Source: Pseudomonas sp. P8_229
GTDB taxonomy: Bacteria; Pseudomonadota; Gammaproteobacteria; Pseudomonadales; Pseudomonadaceae
Reading direction: 5' to 3'
Length of the DNA stretch: 64,000 nucleotides
Assembly (NCBI RefSeq): GCF_034008635.1
Contig: NZ_CP125378.1
Location: 4,774,501 to 4,838,500 of the forward strand
Below the pieces are notes generated by a model. The model saw only the letters and a program-made list of their open reading frames with translations, was not told the origin of the DNA and ran no database searches. This document shows positions 54,975 through 64,000 of the stretch, piece after piece. Each line of letters starts with the position of its first letter. Position 1 is the stretch's first letter. A program made the translations under genes and the position numbers.

Positions 54975-56600
54975 ATGAGTATCCGTAGTCTCAATATCGC
55001 GCCGCGTGCCGGCCTGGGTTTTGGTTTGCTGGCGCTGATGGTGTTTGCCCTGGGGGCGTTCGCCCTGCTGCAGATGTCGAACATGCGCGCGCAGTCTGAT
55101 GAGGTCGATAACAACTGGCTGCCGAGCGTGATGGCGGTTGGCGAGATGAGTCAGGACATGCTGCGCCTGCGGGCGCTGACCATGCGCCTGCTGCTCAATC
55201 GCGATCCGCAGGCTCTGGAGCAGAATGTCACCAAGCTCAACGAGCTGCGCAGTGTGTTGAGTGAGGCCCAGCAACGCTATGACGTGTTGATTGTGTTGCC
55301 CGAGGAGCGAAGTCTGTTTGATCGCTTCAAGGTCGCCGAGCACAAGTATCTGGAGCTGCAGGCGCAGGTCATGACGTTGTCGGCGCAGAACCGGGTGGAG
55401 GAGGCGGCGGCAATTCTCAACGGCCAGATGAGTCCGTTGGCGGACGACATCGCTGTGACCTTGCGCGACCTGGTCGAGCTGAACAAGCACAACGCTAATC
55501 TCGCGACCGAAGCAGCGCGGTTGGTGTTTATCAATTCGCGGGTGTGGGTCGGTGTGATGATCGGCATCACCGCGCTGATCACCATCGGTCTGGCGCTGCT
55601 GCTGACCCGCAGCATTGTCCTGCCGCTGGCGCAATCGCTGGGTGTGGCGCAAGTGGTGGCCGGTGGCGATCTGACGGGCGATATCAGTATTTCCGGCAAG
55701 GACGAACCGGCGCGGCTGCTGCAGGCGCTGAAAAGCATGCAACACAATTTGCGCGACACTATCCGGCAGATTTCCGAGTCGTCCAGCCAACTGGCGTCGG
55801 CCTCGGAGGAACTCAGTTGCGTCACCGAAGACGCCACGCGCGGGCTGCATCAGCAGAGCCTGGAGATCGAGCAGGCCGCGACAGCGGTCAATCAGATGAC
55901 CGCTGCAGTGGAAGAGGTGGCGAGCAATGCGGTGGCGACTTCCGAGGCATCGCGCGAGTCTGACCGCATTGCCCAGCATGGGCGCGAGCAGGTCAAGCAG
56001 ACCGTGACGTCAATCGAATCCCTGGCCGAGGATGTCACGTCCAACGCCACGCAGGTGGAAGACCTGGCGCAGAAGGTTCATGGCATCAGCAAGGTGCTGG
56101 ACGTGATCCGTTCGATTGCCGAACAGACCAATCTGCTGGCGCTGAACGCCGCGATTGAAGCGGCGCGCGCCGGGGATGCGGGGCGTGGTTTTGCGGTGGT
56201 GGCCGATGAGGTGCGGGCGCTGGCGCATCGTACCCAGCAGTCGACCCAGGAAATCGAGCAGATGATCGGCGGCATTCGGCAGGGTACTGATTCGGCGGTG
56301 AGCTCGATGCAGCAGAGCAACATTCGTGCGCATTCGACCCTGGAGTTGGCGAAGGCAGCGGGTATGGCGCTGGAGGAGATCGCCTCGGCGTTCACCTTGA
56401 TCAACGAGCGCAACCTGGTGATCGCCAGCGCCTCGGAGGAGCAGGCGGCGGTGGCGCGGGAGGTGGACCGCAATCTGATGAACATCCGCGATCTGGCGAT
56501 GCAGACGTCGGCGGGGGCCAATCAGACCAGCGCGGCGAGTCAGGAACTGTCGCGGCTGGCGGTGGATTTGAACAATATGGTGGCGAAGTTTTCGGTCTGA
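54975..56600 (+). CDS. Methyl-accepting chemotaxis protein, four-helix-bundle sensor
   Basis: This 541-residue chemoreceptor has a first membrane helix at about residues 11-33 and a periplasmic domain of about 155 residues, predominantly helical, fitting the 4HB_MCP ligand-binding type. A second membrane helix (about 190-210), a HAMP domain, and a signalling domain with the conserved hairpin tip [20 protein letters not shown] follow. It senses an unknown ligand and feeds CheA/CheW. ATG 54975 after AAGGA is preferred over an upstream in-frame start. Confidence 0.92.
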   Translation: MSIRSLNIAPRAGLGFGLLALMVFALGAFALLQMSNMRAQSDEVDNNWLPSVMAVGEMSQDMLRLRALTMRLLLNRDPQALEQNVTKLNELRSVLSEAQQRYDVLIVLPEERSLFDRFKVAEHKYLELQAQVMTLSAQNRVEEAAAILNGQMSPLADDIAVTLRDLVELNKHNANLATEAARLVFINSRVWVGVMIGITALITIGLALLLTRSIVLPLAQSLGVAQVVAGGDLTGDISISGKDEPARLLQALKSMQHNLRDTIRQISESSSQLASASEELSCVTEDATRGLHQQSLEIEQAATAVNQMTAAVEEVASNAVATSEASRESDRIAQHGREQVKQTVTSIESLAEDVTSNATQVEDLAQKVHGISKVLDVIRSIAEQTNLLALNAAIEAARAGDAGRGFAVVADEVRALAHRTQQSTQEIEQMIGGIRQGTDSAVSSMQQSNIRAHSTLELAKAAGMALEEIASAFTLINERNLVIASASEEQAAVAREVDRNLMNIRDLAMQTSAGANQTSAASQELSRLAVDLNNMVAKFSV

Positions 56601-56613
56601 GCGGTGCTATACC

Positions 56614-56705
56614 CTGTAGGAGTGAGCCTGCTCGCGATTGCTGTCTGACATTCACTGCATGTGTTGTCTGACAGTCCGCTATCGCGAGCAGGCTCACTCC
56701 TACAG
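56614..56705. repeat. REP pair
   Basis: A forward CTGTAGGAGTGAGCCTGCTC unit at 56614 faces a reverse unit ending at 56705. It lies downstream of the chemoreceptor gene and before the DUF3108 terminator. Confidence 0.85.
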
Positions 56706-56741
56706 GTCTTGCATCCATTTCCGGTTGGATTGCAGGCACAA

Positions 56742-56767
56742 AAAAGCCCCGCATTGGCGGGGCTTTT
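56742..56767. terminator. Bidirectional terminator
   Basis: AAAAGCCCCGC (56742-56752) pairs perfectly with GCGGGGCTTTT (56757-56767). The A tract on the left provides T runs for the minus-strand purMN-DUF3108 transcript. Confidence 0.9.
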
Positions 56768-56782
56768 CGTTGTTGCGTCGGA

Positions 56783-57496
56783 TCAGCTGCCTTTAACGGT
56801 TTTGCCGTTGACCGTGCCGTCCTGGAGCATGATGTTGTACTCCTTGCCGTCGGTTTCAACTTGTTGCAGGCGAACCAGCAGGTAATCCCAGTCCTTGGCG
56901 AACCACAGGACGGTGATGCGCTTGCTTTGTGTCGGATCGCGCACGCGCTCGACTTTGATCGCGTCGATCTTGCCGGCTTTCGTTTCGACTTTTTCGGTAC
57001 CCAGTACGCGGAAGTCGTAGGTATCGACATCGCCGCCGTCGACCACTTGATAGCTCATGGTCTTCTTGCCGGACGCCAGGTCGTGTTGCAGTGCCAGTTG
57101 ATACGTGGACTTGTCGACCATGCCGCGGTTGAGTGGAACCTTGACCGCGTCACCACGATCGATACCGGTGACCATCTTGGCGTTCCAGTCGAAATCCAGG
57201 TCAGACTTCTTGGCCTTGCCCAAACCACCCCGTTCGAAGTGGTAGGACTGTGGCAGCAACGTGTCCTTGTCGACGGTCAGGGTGCTTTCTTCGGTCAGGT
57301 TGGCGATCATCATCGACGCCTTGAAGCTGAGTTTCCAGACGCCGTTGGCTTCCTTGGTCAGGCTGCGTTCGGCGGTGCCGCTCATGGGTAACTGCTTCCA
57401 GTCGGCGGTGTAGCTGGCGGAGAACGGTTGAAGGTCTGCCGCCTGCGCGAAGGGCAGGGCGAGCAAGGCGCAAGCGAAAAGCAGGGCGCGACGCAT
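56783..57496 (-). CDS. DUF3108 exported protein
   Basis: This 237-residue protein has a signal peptide of about 19 residues (A-Q-A/A-D). The body is beta-rich and matches DUF3108 (F-S-A-S-Y-T-A-D-W-K, T-Y-Q-L-A-L-Q-H-D-L, Y-D-F-R-V-L-G-T-E-K-V-E-T-K-A-G-K-I). Members are periplasmic and of unknown function. It follows purN after eight bases and is part of its transcript; the neighbourhood is typical for Pseudomonas and does not imply a purine role. Confidence 0.85.
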   Translation of the reverse strand: MRRALLFACALLALPFAQAADLQPFSASYTADWKQLPMSGTAERSLTKEANGVWKLSFKASMMIANLTEESTLTVDKDTLLPQSYHFERGGLGKAKKSDLDFDWNAKMVTGIDRGDAVKVPLNRGMVDKSTYQLALQHDLASGKKTMSYQVVDGGDVDTYDFRVLGTEKVETKAGKIDAIKVERVRDPTQSKRITVLWFAKDWDYLLVRLQQVETDGKEYNIMLQDGTVNGKTVKGS

Positions 57497-57504
57497 AAAA
57501 TCTC

Positions 57505-58155
57505 CTAGTGTCGAATCAAGTGGCCGCTGGCCGCGAGTAACTGGCCATCCAGTAAAGCACCTTGCTCACCGAGTGCCAGTCGCCCTTCGGCAAACCAGCG
57601 TACAGCCATCGGGTAGATCAGGTGTTCCTGAACATGGACTCGCTGCGCCAGACTCTGCGGCGTGTCGTGCAACTCTACCGGTAATACTGCCTGTACGACC
57701 AGTGGTCCGCCATCGAGTTCCTCGGTGACGAAGTGCACTGAGCAGCCGTGCTCGGCGTCGCCGGCCTCCAGCGCGCGCTGATGAGTGTGTAACCCTTTGT
57801 ATTTGGGCAGCAGCGACGGGTGGATATTGAGCAGGCGACCCTGGTAGTGGCGAACGAAATCAGCGCTGAGAATGCGCATGAAGCCGGCCAGTACCACGAG
57901 TTTCGGTTTGAATTCGTCGATCAGTTCGATCAGGGCAGCATCGAAGGCCTCGCGACCTTCGAATGCCTTGTGATCCAGCGAGCGGGTGGCGATACCCGCG
58001 TCACTGGCGCGTTGCAGGCCGTAGGCGTCGACGCGGTTGGAAATCACCGCAGCGATGCGGACCGGGCTGTCGCCGGTCCGCGTGCTGTCGATCAGAGCCT
58101 GCAAGTTACTGCCGGTGCCGGACAACAGCACCACGACATCACAGGTTGCGGACAT
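57505..58155 (-). CDS. purN: Phosphoribosylglycinamide formyltransferase
   Basis: This 216-residue enzyme transfers formyl from 10-formyltetrahydrofolate to GAR in purine synthesis. It shows V-V-L-L-S-G-T-G-S-N-L-Q-A-L and the catalytic Asn, His and Asp in L-N-I-H-P-S-L-L-P-K-Y-K-G...E-L-D-G-G. It overlaps the end of purM by one base (TAATG). The N-terminal part and length are complete. It is useful as an internal reference for the unrelated short formyltransferase at 18190-18864. Confidence 0.97.
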   Translation of the reverse strand: MSATCDVVVLLSGTGSNLQALIDSTRTGDSPVRIAAVISNRVDAYGLQRASDAGIATRSLDHKAFEGREAFDAALIELIDEFKPKLVVLAGFMRILSADFVRHYQGRLLNIHPSLLPKYKGLHTHQRALEAGDAEHGCSVHFVTEELDGGPLVVQAVLPVELHDTPQSLAQRVHVQEHLIYPMAVRWFAEGRLALGEQGALLDGQLLAASGHLIRH

Positions 58156-59213
58156 TAATGAGCCTTAAGGTTCTGCAGATCAACCTGAGCTGCACCTTCG
58201 GCGGCAGCGGCGATCTGGCCGATGACCCAAGGCTGTTCGCCAGCGTCGCGCAGGGTCTTCAGAGCAACGTCTACGTGCTCCTGAGCCACGCAGATCACCA
58301 TGCCGACGCCGCAGTTCAGCACGCGGTGCATTTCGGTTTCGTCGACGTTGCCTTGCTCTTGCAGCCAGTCGAAGACGGCCGGGCGAGTCCAGCTGGCCAC
58401 GTCAACCACGGCCTGAGCACCTTTTGGCAGAACGCGCGGGATGTTGTCCAGCAGGCCGCCACCGGTGATGTGGGCCATGGCTTTGACCGCGCCGGTGTCT
58501 TTGATCAGCTTGAGCAGCGGCTTCACGTAGATGCGGGTCGGGGCCATCAGCAGGTCGGTCAGTGGTTTGCCGTCGAGCTGGATGTTTTCGATGTCGGCGC
58601 CGGACACTTCGATGATCTTGCGGATCAGCGAGTAGCCGTTGGAGTGCGGGCCGGACGATGGCAGGGCGATCAGCGCGTCACCGGTGGCGACTTTCGAGCC
58701 GTCGATGATTTCAGCCTTTTCCACCACGCCGACGCAGAAACCGGCCAGGTCGTAGTCTTCGCCTTCGTACATGCCAGGCATTTCAGCGGTTTCACCGCCG
58801 ACCAGCGAGCAACCGGACAGTTCGCAGCCGGCGCCGATGCCGGTTACAACCTGGGCTGCGGTGTCGACATTCAGTTTGCCGGTGGCGTAGTAATCGAGGA
58901 AGAACAGTGGCTCTGCGCCGCAAACGACGAGGTCGTTGACGCACATGGCAACCAGGTCGATGCCGATGCTGTCGTGCTTGTTCAGGTTCAGCGCCAGGCG
59001 CAGCTTGGTGCCGACGCCGTCGGTACCGGAAACCAGCACAGGCTGCTTGTAGCCGGCCGGGATTTCGCAGAGGGCGCCGAAACCGCCCAGGCCGCCCATG
59101 ACTTCCGGGCGCGCAGTGCGCTTGGCGACGCTCTTGATGCGTTCGACCAATGCTTCACCGGCGTCGATGTCTACACCGGCGTCCTTGTAGCTCAGGGAGG
59201 GTTGCTTGCTCAT
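58155..59213 (-). CDS. purM: Phosphoribosylformylglycinamidine cyclo-ligase (AIR synthetase)
   Basis: This 352-residue enzyme closes the imidazole ring in purine synthesis. Visible blocks are [25 protein letters not shown], and [16 protein letters not shown] 59213 (M-S-K-Q-P-S-L-S-Y) is the family start; a longer open frame exists upstream. It is first in the purM-purN-DUF3108 operon. No PurR-like site was recognised in the 370-base upstream region. Confidence 0.97.
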   Translation of the reverse strand: MSKQPSLSYKDAGVDIDAGEALVERIKSVAKRTARPEVMGGLGGFGALCEIPAGYKQPVLVSGTDGVGTKLRLALNLNKHDSIGIDLVAMCVNDLVVCGAEPLFFLDYYATGKLNVDTAAQVVTGIGAGCELSGCSLVGGETAEMPGMYEGEDYDLAGFCVGVVEKAEIIDGSKVATGDALIALPSSGPHSNGYSLIRKIIEVSGADIENIQLDGKPLTDLLMAPTRIYVKPLLKLIKDTGAVKAMAHITGGGLLDNIPRVLPKGAQAVVDVASWTRPAVFDWLQEQGNVDETEMHRVLNCGVGMVICVAQEHVDVALKTLRDAGEQPWVIGQIAAAAEGAAQVDLQNLKAH

Positions 59214-59587
59214 GATCCAGGCCTTTAGGGGAGGGGATTCAGGGGTAACGACCGAGTTCAGCGGGAACGCCAAAACCGGTGGGGCGATAGCCTCACGCGA
59301 ATTTCGGGGTGCCCGGCTGTTGCCGGTCTGCGAAGGCGCGCGATTTTATCAGGCTTGAGGGGCAGCGGCCATCCTTGCGCCGACGGGCAGAGACATAATC
59401 GACCGAATTTTTTTGCAATTGTGCTGACTGGGTGCCTGTATAAGGTGTGCCGATTAACCGTCTATCGTTATCACTGTGCAAAAACTTACCGCTACCGTGT
59501 GAATGTTTTGCGATGGCAGATTGTCACAGCCTTGCTTAACCGGTTCACGCGGCCTGTTCCAGCCGCTCCTGTCGACGGGAATTTTCC
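59214..59587. other. Divergent purM / DUF2066 control region
   Basis: About 370 bases without a convincing gene. A TATAAG at about 59439 could be a -10 box for the plus strand, but its -35 partner is not well spaced. I see no repeat or RNA structure. Confidence 0.4.
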
Positions 59588-60646
59588 ATGCGTTTTTGTA
59601 AATTGTTGGTTGTGGGTTGTTTGTCTGTGGTCAGCCTGGCGAGTCACGCCGAAAACCTCAAAGGTCTCTATCAAGTACGCCAGCCGGTCAGCAGCCAGGC
59701 ACCCGAAGAGCGTGATCGCGCCACACAGGCTGCGCTGGATACGCTGGTGTTGCGTCTGACCGGCGACCCGAAGGCGCCGCAGAGCCCGGGTCTGGCGGCG
59801 ATTCGCAAGGATCCGCAACAGATCATCAGCCAGTTCGGTTTCGATGCCGGGCCGCCGGAAGTGCTGAAAGTCGATTTCGATCCGGCCACCACCGAGCAGG
59901 CGCTGCGTCGCGCGGGGCTGTCGTTGTGGGGCGCGAGTCGACCGTCGATCCTGAGCTGGTGGCTGAACGATTCGACTGAAGGTTCGAGCCTGGTCGGTGA
60001 CGGTCAGGCCGCTGCTGCGCCGTTGCGTGCGGCGGCCCAGCATCGTGGTCTGCCGTTGCGCTTGCCTCTGGCGGATCTGAGTGAACAACTGGTGGCCACC
60101 GCGCCGGTGCTGGACGGCACCGATCCTGCGCCGTTGCACGGGGCTTCGGAGCGTTACGGCGCGGATGCCTTGCTGGCGGTGCATGCGCACGAAGAAGGTG
60201 GGCAGTGGCAGGCCAAATGGCATCTGTGGCTGGGCGATCAAAAAGAGGCCGGCAGCGTGCAGGGCGCTGATCAGGCTGCAGTGGCCGATGCGGTGATGCT
60301 GGCGGTGGCCGAGCGTCTGGCGCCGAGGTTTGTTGCCAAGCCTGGGGTGTCGGGTCAACAGACCCTGGAAGTGCAGGGCATGAATCTTGAGCATTATGCC
60401 GCGCTGCTGCGGTTACTCGAACCATTCGGTGTGCGTCTGCAAAGTGTCGAGGGTGATCGCATCGTGTATCGGGTCAGCGGCAGCGCCGATCAGTTGCGCG
60501 CGCAATTGTCGCTGGCGAAGTTGCAGGAGTTGCCGGCTGAAGCGCCGGCACCGGTGGCGCCACCACAACCGGCCGTTGCCGGTTCTGCGCCGGTTGTCGC
60601 TGCGGCCCCGGCACCTGTGGCGCCATCGTTGCGGTTTCGCTGGTAA
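59588..60646 (+). CDS. DUF2066 exported protein
   Basis: This 352-residue protein has a signal peptide (about 1-21, S-H-A/E). Its N-terminal two thirds match DUF2066 (L-Y-Q-V-R-Q-P-V-S-S-Q, A-L-D-T-L-V-L-R-L-T-G, S-L-W-G-A-S-R-P-S-I-L-S-W-W). The C-terminal tail from about residue 315 is a low-complexity Ala/Pro/Val stretch. DUF2066 proteins are commonly encoded beside PurM and PerM in gammaproteobacteria; the role is unknown. ATG 59588 opens the signal peptide. Confidence 0.82.
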   Translation: MRFCKLLVVGCLSVVSLASHAENLKGLYQVRQPVSSQAPEERDRATQAALDTLVLRLTGDPKAPQSPGLAAIRKDPQQIISQFGFDAGPPEVLKVDFDPATTEQALRRAGLSLWGASRPSILSWWLNDSTEGSSLVGDGQAAAAPLRAAAQHRGLPLRLPLADLSEQLVATAPVLDGTDPAPLHGASERYGADALLAVHAHEEGGQWQAKWHLWLGDQKEAGSVQGADQAAVADAVMLAVAERLAPRFVAKPGVSGQQTLEVQGMNLEHYAALLRLLEPFGVRLQSVEGDRIVYRVSGSADQLRAQLSLAKLQELPAEAPAPVAPPQPAVAGSAPVVAAAPAPVAPSLRFRW

Positions 60647-60680
60647 GTCTTTCTTTATATATAAGCAACAGGAGTGGTAC

Positions 60681-61754
60681 ATGGCCGATTCGCGGCGTTG
60701 GTTCTGGCTCGGTGGGGTAGTCCTGCTTTGCGCGTTTGTCTGGTTGCTGCACCCGATCCTCACGCCGTTTCTGGTGGCGTTGCTGCTGGCGTATCTGTTC
60801 GATCCGCTGGTGGATCGCCTTGAGCGACTCGGCCTGTCGCGCACTTGGGGCGTGATCGCGGTGTTTGCCTTGTTCACGTTGATCGTCACGACCCTGTTGC
60901 TGGTGTTGGTGCCGATGCTCGCCAAGCAGTTGCTGCGTTTGTATGAACTGGCGCCGCAGATGCTCGACTGGCTGCAGCACACCGCATTGCCGTGGGCGCA
61001 GTCGAAACTGGGCTTGTCGGACGGTTTCTGGAAGTTCGACAAGGTCAAGTCAGCGATCAGCGAGCACATGGGCCAGACCACCGACATCGTCAGTGTGGTG
61101 TTGAGTCAGGCGACAGCTTCAAGCCTGGCGCTGATTGGCTGGCTGGCGAACCTGGTGCTGATTCCTGTGGTGAGCTTTTACCTGCTGCGCGACTGGGACG
61201 TGATGATGGCCAAGATTCGCAGCCTGTTGCCGCGCGATCGCGAAGAAACCATCGTCTCATTGGCTGGCGAATGTCACGAGGTGCTAGGTGCGTTCGTGCG
61301 CGGGCAATTGCTGGTCATGCTGGCGCTGGGTGTGATCTACGCCGCAGGCCTGATGATCGTCGGTCTGGAGTTGGGGCTGTTGATCGGCCTGATCGCGGGA
61401 CTGGCAGCGATCGTGCCGTACATGGGCTTCGTGATCGGGATTGGCGCGGCACTGATTGCCGGGTTGTTCCAGTTCGGTGGCGATCTGTATCCGATGATCG
61501 GGATTGTCGCGGTGTTCATGGTGGGGCAGGCCCTGGAAGGCATGGTGCTGACGCCACTGCTGGTGGGCGACCGGATCGGTCTGCATCCGGTGGCGGTGAT
61601 CTTCGCGATTCTGGCCGGTGGCGAGCTGTTCGGTTTCACCGGTGTCTTGCTGGCATTGCCGGTGGCGGCGGTAATCATGGTGCTGGTGCGTCACGTGCAC
61701 GATTTGTACAAGGACTCTGATATCTACAGCGGGGTCGACGACCCCGAGTTGTAG
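60681..61754 (+). CDS. perM: AI-2E/PerM family transporter
   Basis: This 357-residue protein has about seven to eight membrane helices and matches PerM: L-H-P-I-L-T-P-F-L-V-A-L-L-L-A-Y-L-F-D-P-L-V-D-R-L-E, and the family's later blocks P-Y-M-G-F-V-I-G-I-G-A and L-V-G-D-R-I-G-L-H-P-V-A-V-I-F-A-I. Relatives export autoinducer-2 or exchange ions. The ATG at 60681 follows CAGGAG. It follows DUF2066 on the same strand after 34 bases. Confidence 0.87.
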   Translation: MADSRRWFWLGGVVLLCAFVWLLHPILTPFLVALLLAYLFDPLVDRLERLGLSRTWGVIAVFALFTLIVTTLLLVLVPMLAKQLLRLYELAPQMLDWLQHTALPWAQSKLGLSDGFWKFDKVKSAISEHMGQTTDIVSVVLSQATASSLALIGWLANLVLIPVVSFYLLRDWDVMMAKIRSLLPRDREETIVSLAGECHEVLGAFVRGQLLVMLALGVIYAAGLMIVGLELGLLIGLIAGLAAIVPYMGFVIGIGAALIAGLFQFGGDLYPMIGIVAVFMVGQALEGMVLTPLLVGDRIGLHPVAVIFAILAGGELFGFTGVLLALPVAAVIMVLVRHVHDLYKDSDIYSGVDDPEL

Positions 61755-61973
61755 CCTCATCGCGGGCGGCCCGGTATTGCACCGGGTTGGCCCGTGTTTT
61801 GCGGTGAGTTTGTTCGGCGCCGCGTCAGAGAAACTGTCATAAAACCAGCGCGTTAACGCAAACCTTTGATTTTGCTTGGGGTCTGTCGCATTGTGCGCTC
61901 AGCTTCACGGGTATAAACTTCGCAAACTTTACACAGAGGCCACTAACGGTTCCTTGAGAACTGTTCAGTCAGC

Positions 61974-62678
61974 ATGAAACCGATTCAGCTGCCCCTAGGT
62001 GTGCGTCTGCGTGACGACGCCACCTTCATCAACTACTACCCAGGCGCCAATGCCGCTGCACTCGGCTATGTCGAGCGCCTATGCGAAGCCGACGCTGGCT
62101 GGACCGAAAGCCTGATCTATCTGTGGGGCAAGCATGGCGTAGGACGTACGCATCTGTTGCAGGCTGCGTGTCTGCGTTTCGAGCAGATGGGTGAGCCGGC
62201 AGTGTATCTGCCGTTGGCCGAGTTGATGGATCGCGGCATCGAAATTCTCGACAACCTTGAACAGTACGAGCTGGTCTGCCTGGATGACTTGCAGGTGATT
62301 GCCGGCAAGCCGGACTGGGAAGAGGCGATGTTTCATCTGTTTAACCGTCTGCGTGACAGCGGTCGGCGCCTGCTGATCGCCGCGTCCACCTCGCCGCGCG
62401 AGCTGCCGGTCAAACTGGCCGACCTCAAATCACGCCTGACCCTGGCGCTGATCTTCCAGATGCGACCGCTTTCCGATGAAGACAAATTGCGCGCGCTGCA
62501 GTTGCGCGCTTCGCGTCGCGGTCTGCACCTGACCGATGAGGTCGGTCATTTTATTTTGACCCGCGGTACCCGCAGCATGAGTGCATTGTTCGACTTGCTC
62601 GAACAACTGGATCAGGCCTCGTTGCAGGCGCAGCGCAAGCTCACAATTCCGTTCCTCAAAGAAACTCTCGGTTGGTAG
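61974..62678 (+). CDS. hda: DnaA inactivator Hda
   Basis: This 234-residue protein is a DnaA-like AAA+ protein. It has the Walker A-type G-K-H-G-V-G-R-T-H, the Walker B block L-V-C-L-D-D-L-Q, and the sensor 1 region L-L-I-A-A-S-T-S-P-R-E-L. The N-terminal Q-L-P-L-G-V-R-L is the beta-clamp-binding motif. Hda with the clamp makes DnaA hydrolyse ATP after initiation and limits re-replication. The DnaA DNA-binding domain is absent, as in the family. The gene is independent of perM. Confidence 0.95.
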   Translation: MKPIQLPLGVRLRDDATFINYYPGANAAALGYVERLCEADAGWTESLIYLWGKHGVGRTHLLQAACLRFEQMGEPAVYLPLAELMDRGIEILDNLEQYELVCLDDLQVIAGKPDWEEAMFHLFNRLRDSGRRLLIAASTSPRELPVKLADLKSRLTLALIFQMRPLSDEDKLRALQLRASRRGLHLTDEVGHFILTRGTRSMSALFDLLEQLDQASLQAQRKLTIPFLKETLGW

Positions 62679-62904
62679 TCCAGCCCTTGAAATACGCGGC
62701 TTGCAGCCGGTTTCGACATATTTCAGGCGCCAGAAAATCCGCTTTTCCGCACCGTGTGCAGACCGCGTATCGATTCAAATGGGCTTAAGCGCTTAGATGT
62801 AAACGAGAAACCGGGAAGTCACAAAAAGATCGATTGAATTTGCAAATGAGGCTGATAGCGGGCATAGTCTCGGCTTCTTTACAACTTCAGCCACGGTCGT
62901 GCCC

Positions 62905-63522
62905 ATGCTAAATCGCTTCGCACCCCTCGTGCCTCTCGCACTCGTCACCCTGTTGTTCGGTTGCGCTGCTCATTCTCCAGTTCAAGAGCAGCCTCAACAG
63001 GTTAAAAATTCTGCTACTGCCCAGTCTTCCGTTATTTATCAGGAAGAGCTGGCTACTGAAAAAGAACTCGCCGATTTCAACGGCAAGAAGCCTTACGAGC
63101 TTCCGGTTCTGGCCGACAGCATCCTCGAACGCGGCATGTCCCTGATCGGTACCCGTTACCGTTTCGGCGGTACCTCTGAAGCCGGTTTCGACTGCAGCGG
63201 TTTCATCGGTTACCTGTTCCGCGAAGAAGCCGGCATGAATCTGCCGCGCTCCACCCGCGAAATGATCAATGTGGATGCCCCGCTGGTCTCGCGCAGCAAT
63301 CTGGAGCCGGGTGATCTGCTGTTCTTCGCCACCAATGGTCGTCGCGGTCGTGTAAGTCACGCCGGGATCTACCTGGGCGACAACCAGTTCATTCACTCCA
63401 GCAGTCGTCGCAGCGGCGGTGTTCGCATCGACAGCCTGGGTGACAGCTACTGGAGCAAGACCTTCATCGAAGCCAAGCGCGCCCTCGCGATGGCGCCGAC
63501 CGTGGTCACCGCTCGCAAGTGA
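62905..63522 (+). CDS. NlpC/P60 lipoprotein, C40 peptidase
   Basis: This 205-residue protein has a lipobox ending in L-F-G-C (Cys20), a linker of about 50 residues, and an NlpC/P60 domain with nucleophile Cys97 in F-D-C-S-G-F, His152 in R-V-S-H-A-G-I-Y, and His164 in Q-F-I-H-S-S. It should cut stem peptides or cross-links of peptidoglycan at the outer membrane (Spr/MepS type). A second similar gene follows within 225 bases. ATG 62905 follows a GTG that may also be used (62899). Confidence 0.9.
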   Translation: MLNRFAPLVPLALVTLLFGCAAHSPVQEQPQQVKNSATAQSSVIYQEELATEKELADFNGKKPYELPVLADSILERGMSLIGTRYRFGGTSEAGFDCSGFIGYLFREEAGMNLPRSTREMINVDAPLVSRSNLEPGDLLFFATNGRRGRVSHAGIYLGDNQFIHSSSRRSGGVRIDSLGDSYWSKTFIEAKRALAMAPTVVTARK

Positions 63523-63661
63523 TTCCCCCGTTGTCGCCACGTCCGTGGCGACCAAAACGGCCCTCGGCAACGGAGTAGACCTAGACTTTACAAGGTGAAG
63601 TTAAAGTCTTACTTGAAGTTTGTCGTATAGCCGCTAGAATCCTGTATCTATATTGATGGCA

Positions 63662-63688
63662 AACCGCCTGCGTGCTCCGCAGGCGGTT
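63662..63688 (+). terminator. Hairpin terminator between the two NlpC/P60 genes
   Basis: AACCGCCTGCG (63662-63672) pairs perfectly with CGCAGGCGGTT (63678-63688), followed by TTGTTTTC. The two genes are therefore probably separate transcripts. Confidence 0.88.
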
Positions 63689-63743
63689 TTGTTTTCTGTC
63701 CATTCGGCAGAGAAAGCCGCAGCCAGATCAGGATGTTCTGCTT

Positions 63744-64000
63744 ATGACGATGTCGGCCCGCCTTGCTTTGATCTTCTTCGCAGCGCTGCTCAGCGCCTGC
63801 GCCAGTCGCACACCGCCGCCTGCGCCCGTCGTACGCGCCCCGGTGGTGTTCGGACCTTCCCAATCATTCTCCCCCGCTGCTGAAGACGTGCTGTTTCGCG
63901 CGCTCGGCCTGGTTGGTACACCTTACCGCTGGGGTGGCAACACGCCTGATTCGGGGTTCGACTGCAGTGGTCTGATCGGTTTTGTTTACCGCGACGCGGC
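63744..64000 (+). CDS. NlpC/P60 lipoprotein, second copy, cut by window end
   Basis: About 85 residues are visible. They comprise a lipobox L-L-S-A-C, an Ala/Pro/Val-rich linker, and the start of a C40 domain with T-P-Y-R-W-G-G-N-T-P-D-S-G-F-D-C-S-G-L-I-G-F-V-Y, which includes the catalytic Cys. It resembles the preceding protein and likely arose from duplication or ancient paralogy. The start is ATG 63744 or 63750; AGGA stands about 11 bases upstream of the first. Confidence 0.88.
   Translation, partial: MTMSARLALIFFAALLSACASRTPPPAPVVRAPVVFGPSQSFSPAAEDVLFRALGLVGTPYRWGGNTPDSGFDCSGLIGFVYRDA

Overview
The window is a 64 kb piece of a high-GC gammaproteobacterial chromosome that looks like Pseudomonas, most likely the P. 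fluorescens group. The evidence is the gene order gltA / sdhCDAB-sucAB-lpd-sucCD, the glyoxylate cluster gcl-hyi-glxR-ttuD-pyk, the purN-purM / DUF2066-perM-hda neighbourhood, and many intergenic REP pairs sharing a GAGTGAGCCTGCTCGCGA core. I saw no rRNA, tRNA, CRISPR array, prophage or insertion sequence. The only transposase is a REP-associated (RAYT) one.

Layout. 0-6.2 kb: a cut-off peroxiredoxin-like gene, a HicA/HicB toxin-antitoxin pair, an MFS transporter, a DUF5666 exported protein, sulfate-binding protein Sbp, a voltage-gated K+ channel with a zinc-ribbon tail, and a urea transporter. 6.3-13.7 kb: the glyoxylate-to-pyruvate operon (gcl, hyi, glxR, ttuD, pyk), divergent from a GlcG-like gene, with two identical TTGTATACAA palindromes between them and palindromic repeats at most operon junctions. 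13.7-17.3 kb: a secreted alpha/beta hydrolase, a RAYT flanked by REP pairs, a TetR regulator and a DUF808 membrane protein. 17.3-23.3 kb: a five-gene island (MFS exporter, FAD N-hydroxylase-like enzyme, a nucleotidyltransferase fused to a CobD/HisC-like PLP enzyme, a formyltransferase and a HAD phosphatase). Its architecture resembles the late, CMP-tethered steps of FR-900098/fosmidomycin-type biosynthesis and it is the most interesting locus here. 23.9-31.7 kb: MlaA with an overlapping exported hydrolase, a GH17 beta-glucan enzyme, an orphan betaine-binding protein and acetate permease ActP. 31.7-32.5 kb: a large noncoding inverted repeat. 32.6-45.6 kb: TCA-cycle genes gltA, sdhCDAB, sucAB, lpd and sucCD. 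45.6-56.6 kb: BrnQ, two small membrane proteins (DUF599, MAPEG), a small lipoprotein, two overlapping hotdog thioesterases, HtpG, a dienelactone-hydrolase-like protein, pirin, an OsmC protein, a decayed amidohydrolase fragment and a chemoreceptor. 56.7-64 kb: DUF3108, purN-purM, DUF2066, perM, hda and two NlpC/P60 lipoproteins, the second cut by the window end.

How the genes work together. Gcl condenses two glyoxylates to tartronate semialdehyde, Hyi interconverts it with hydroxypyruvate, GlxR reduces it to glycerate, TtuD feeds glycerate into central metabolism, and Pyk completes the route to pyruvate (enolase is not in the window). GltA, Sdh, 2-oxoglutarate dehydrogenase and succinyl-CoA synthetase form a contiguous TCA block driven by recognisable sigma70 promoters. 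In the island I infer that an amino acid carrying a phosphonate or phosphate group is coupled to CMP and decarboxylated by the fused enzyme, N-hydroxylated, N-formylated, released by the HAD enzyme and exported. No PEP mutase is present, so the starting substrate is unknown.
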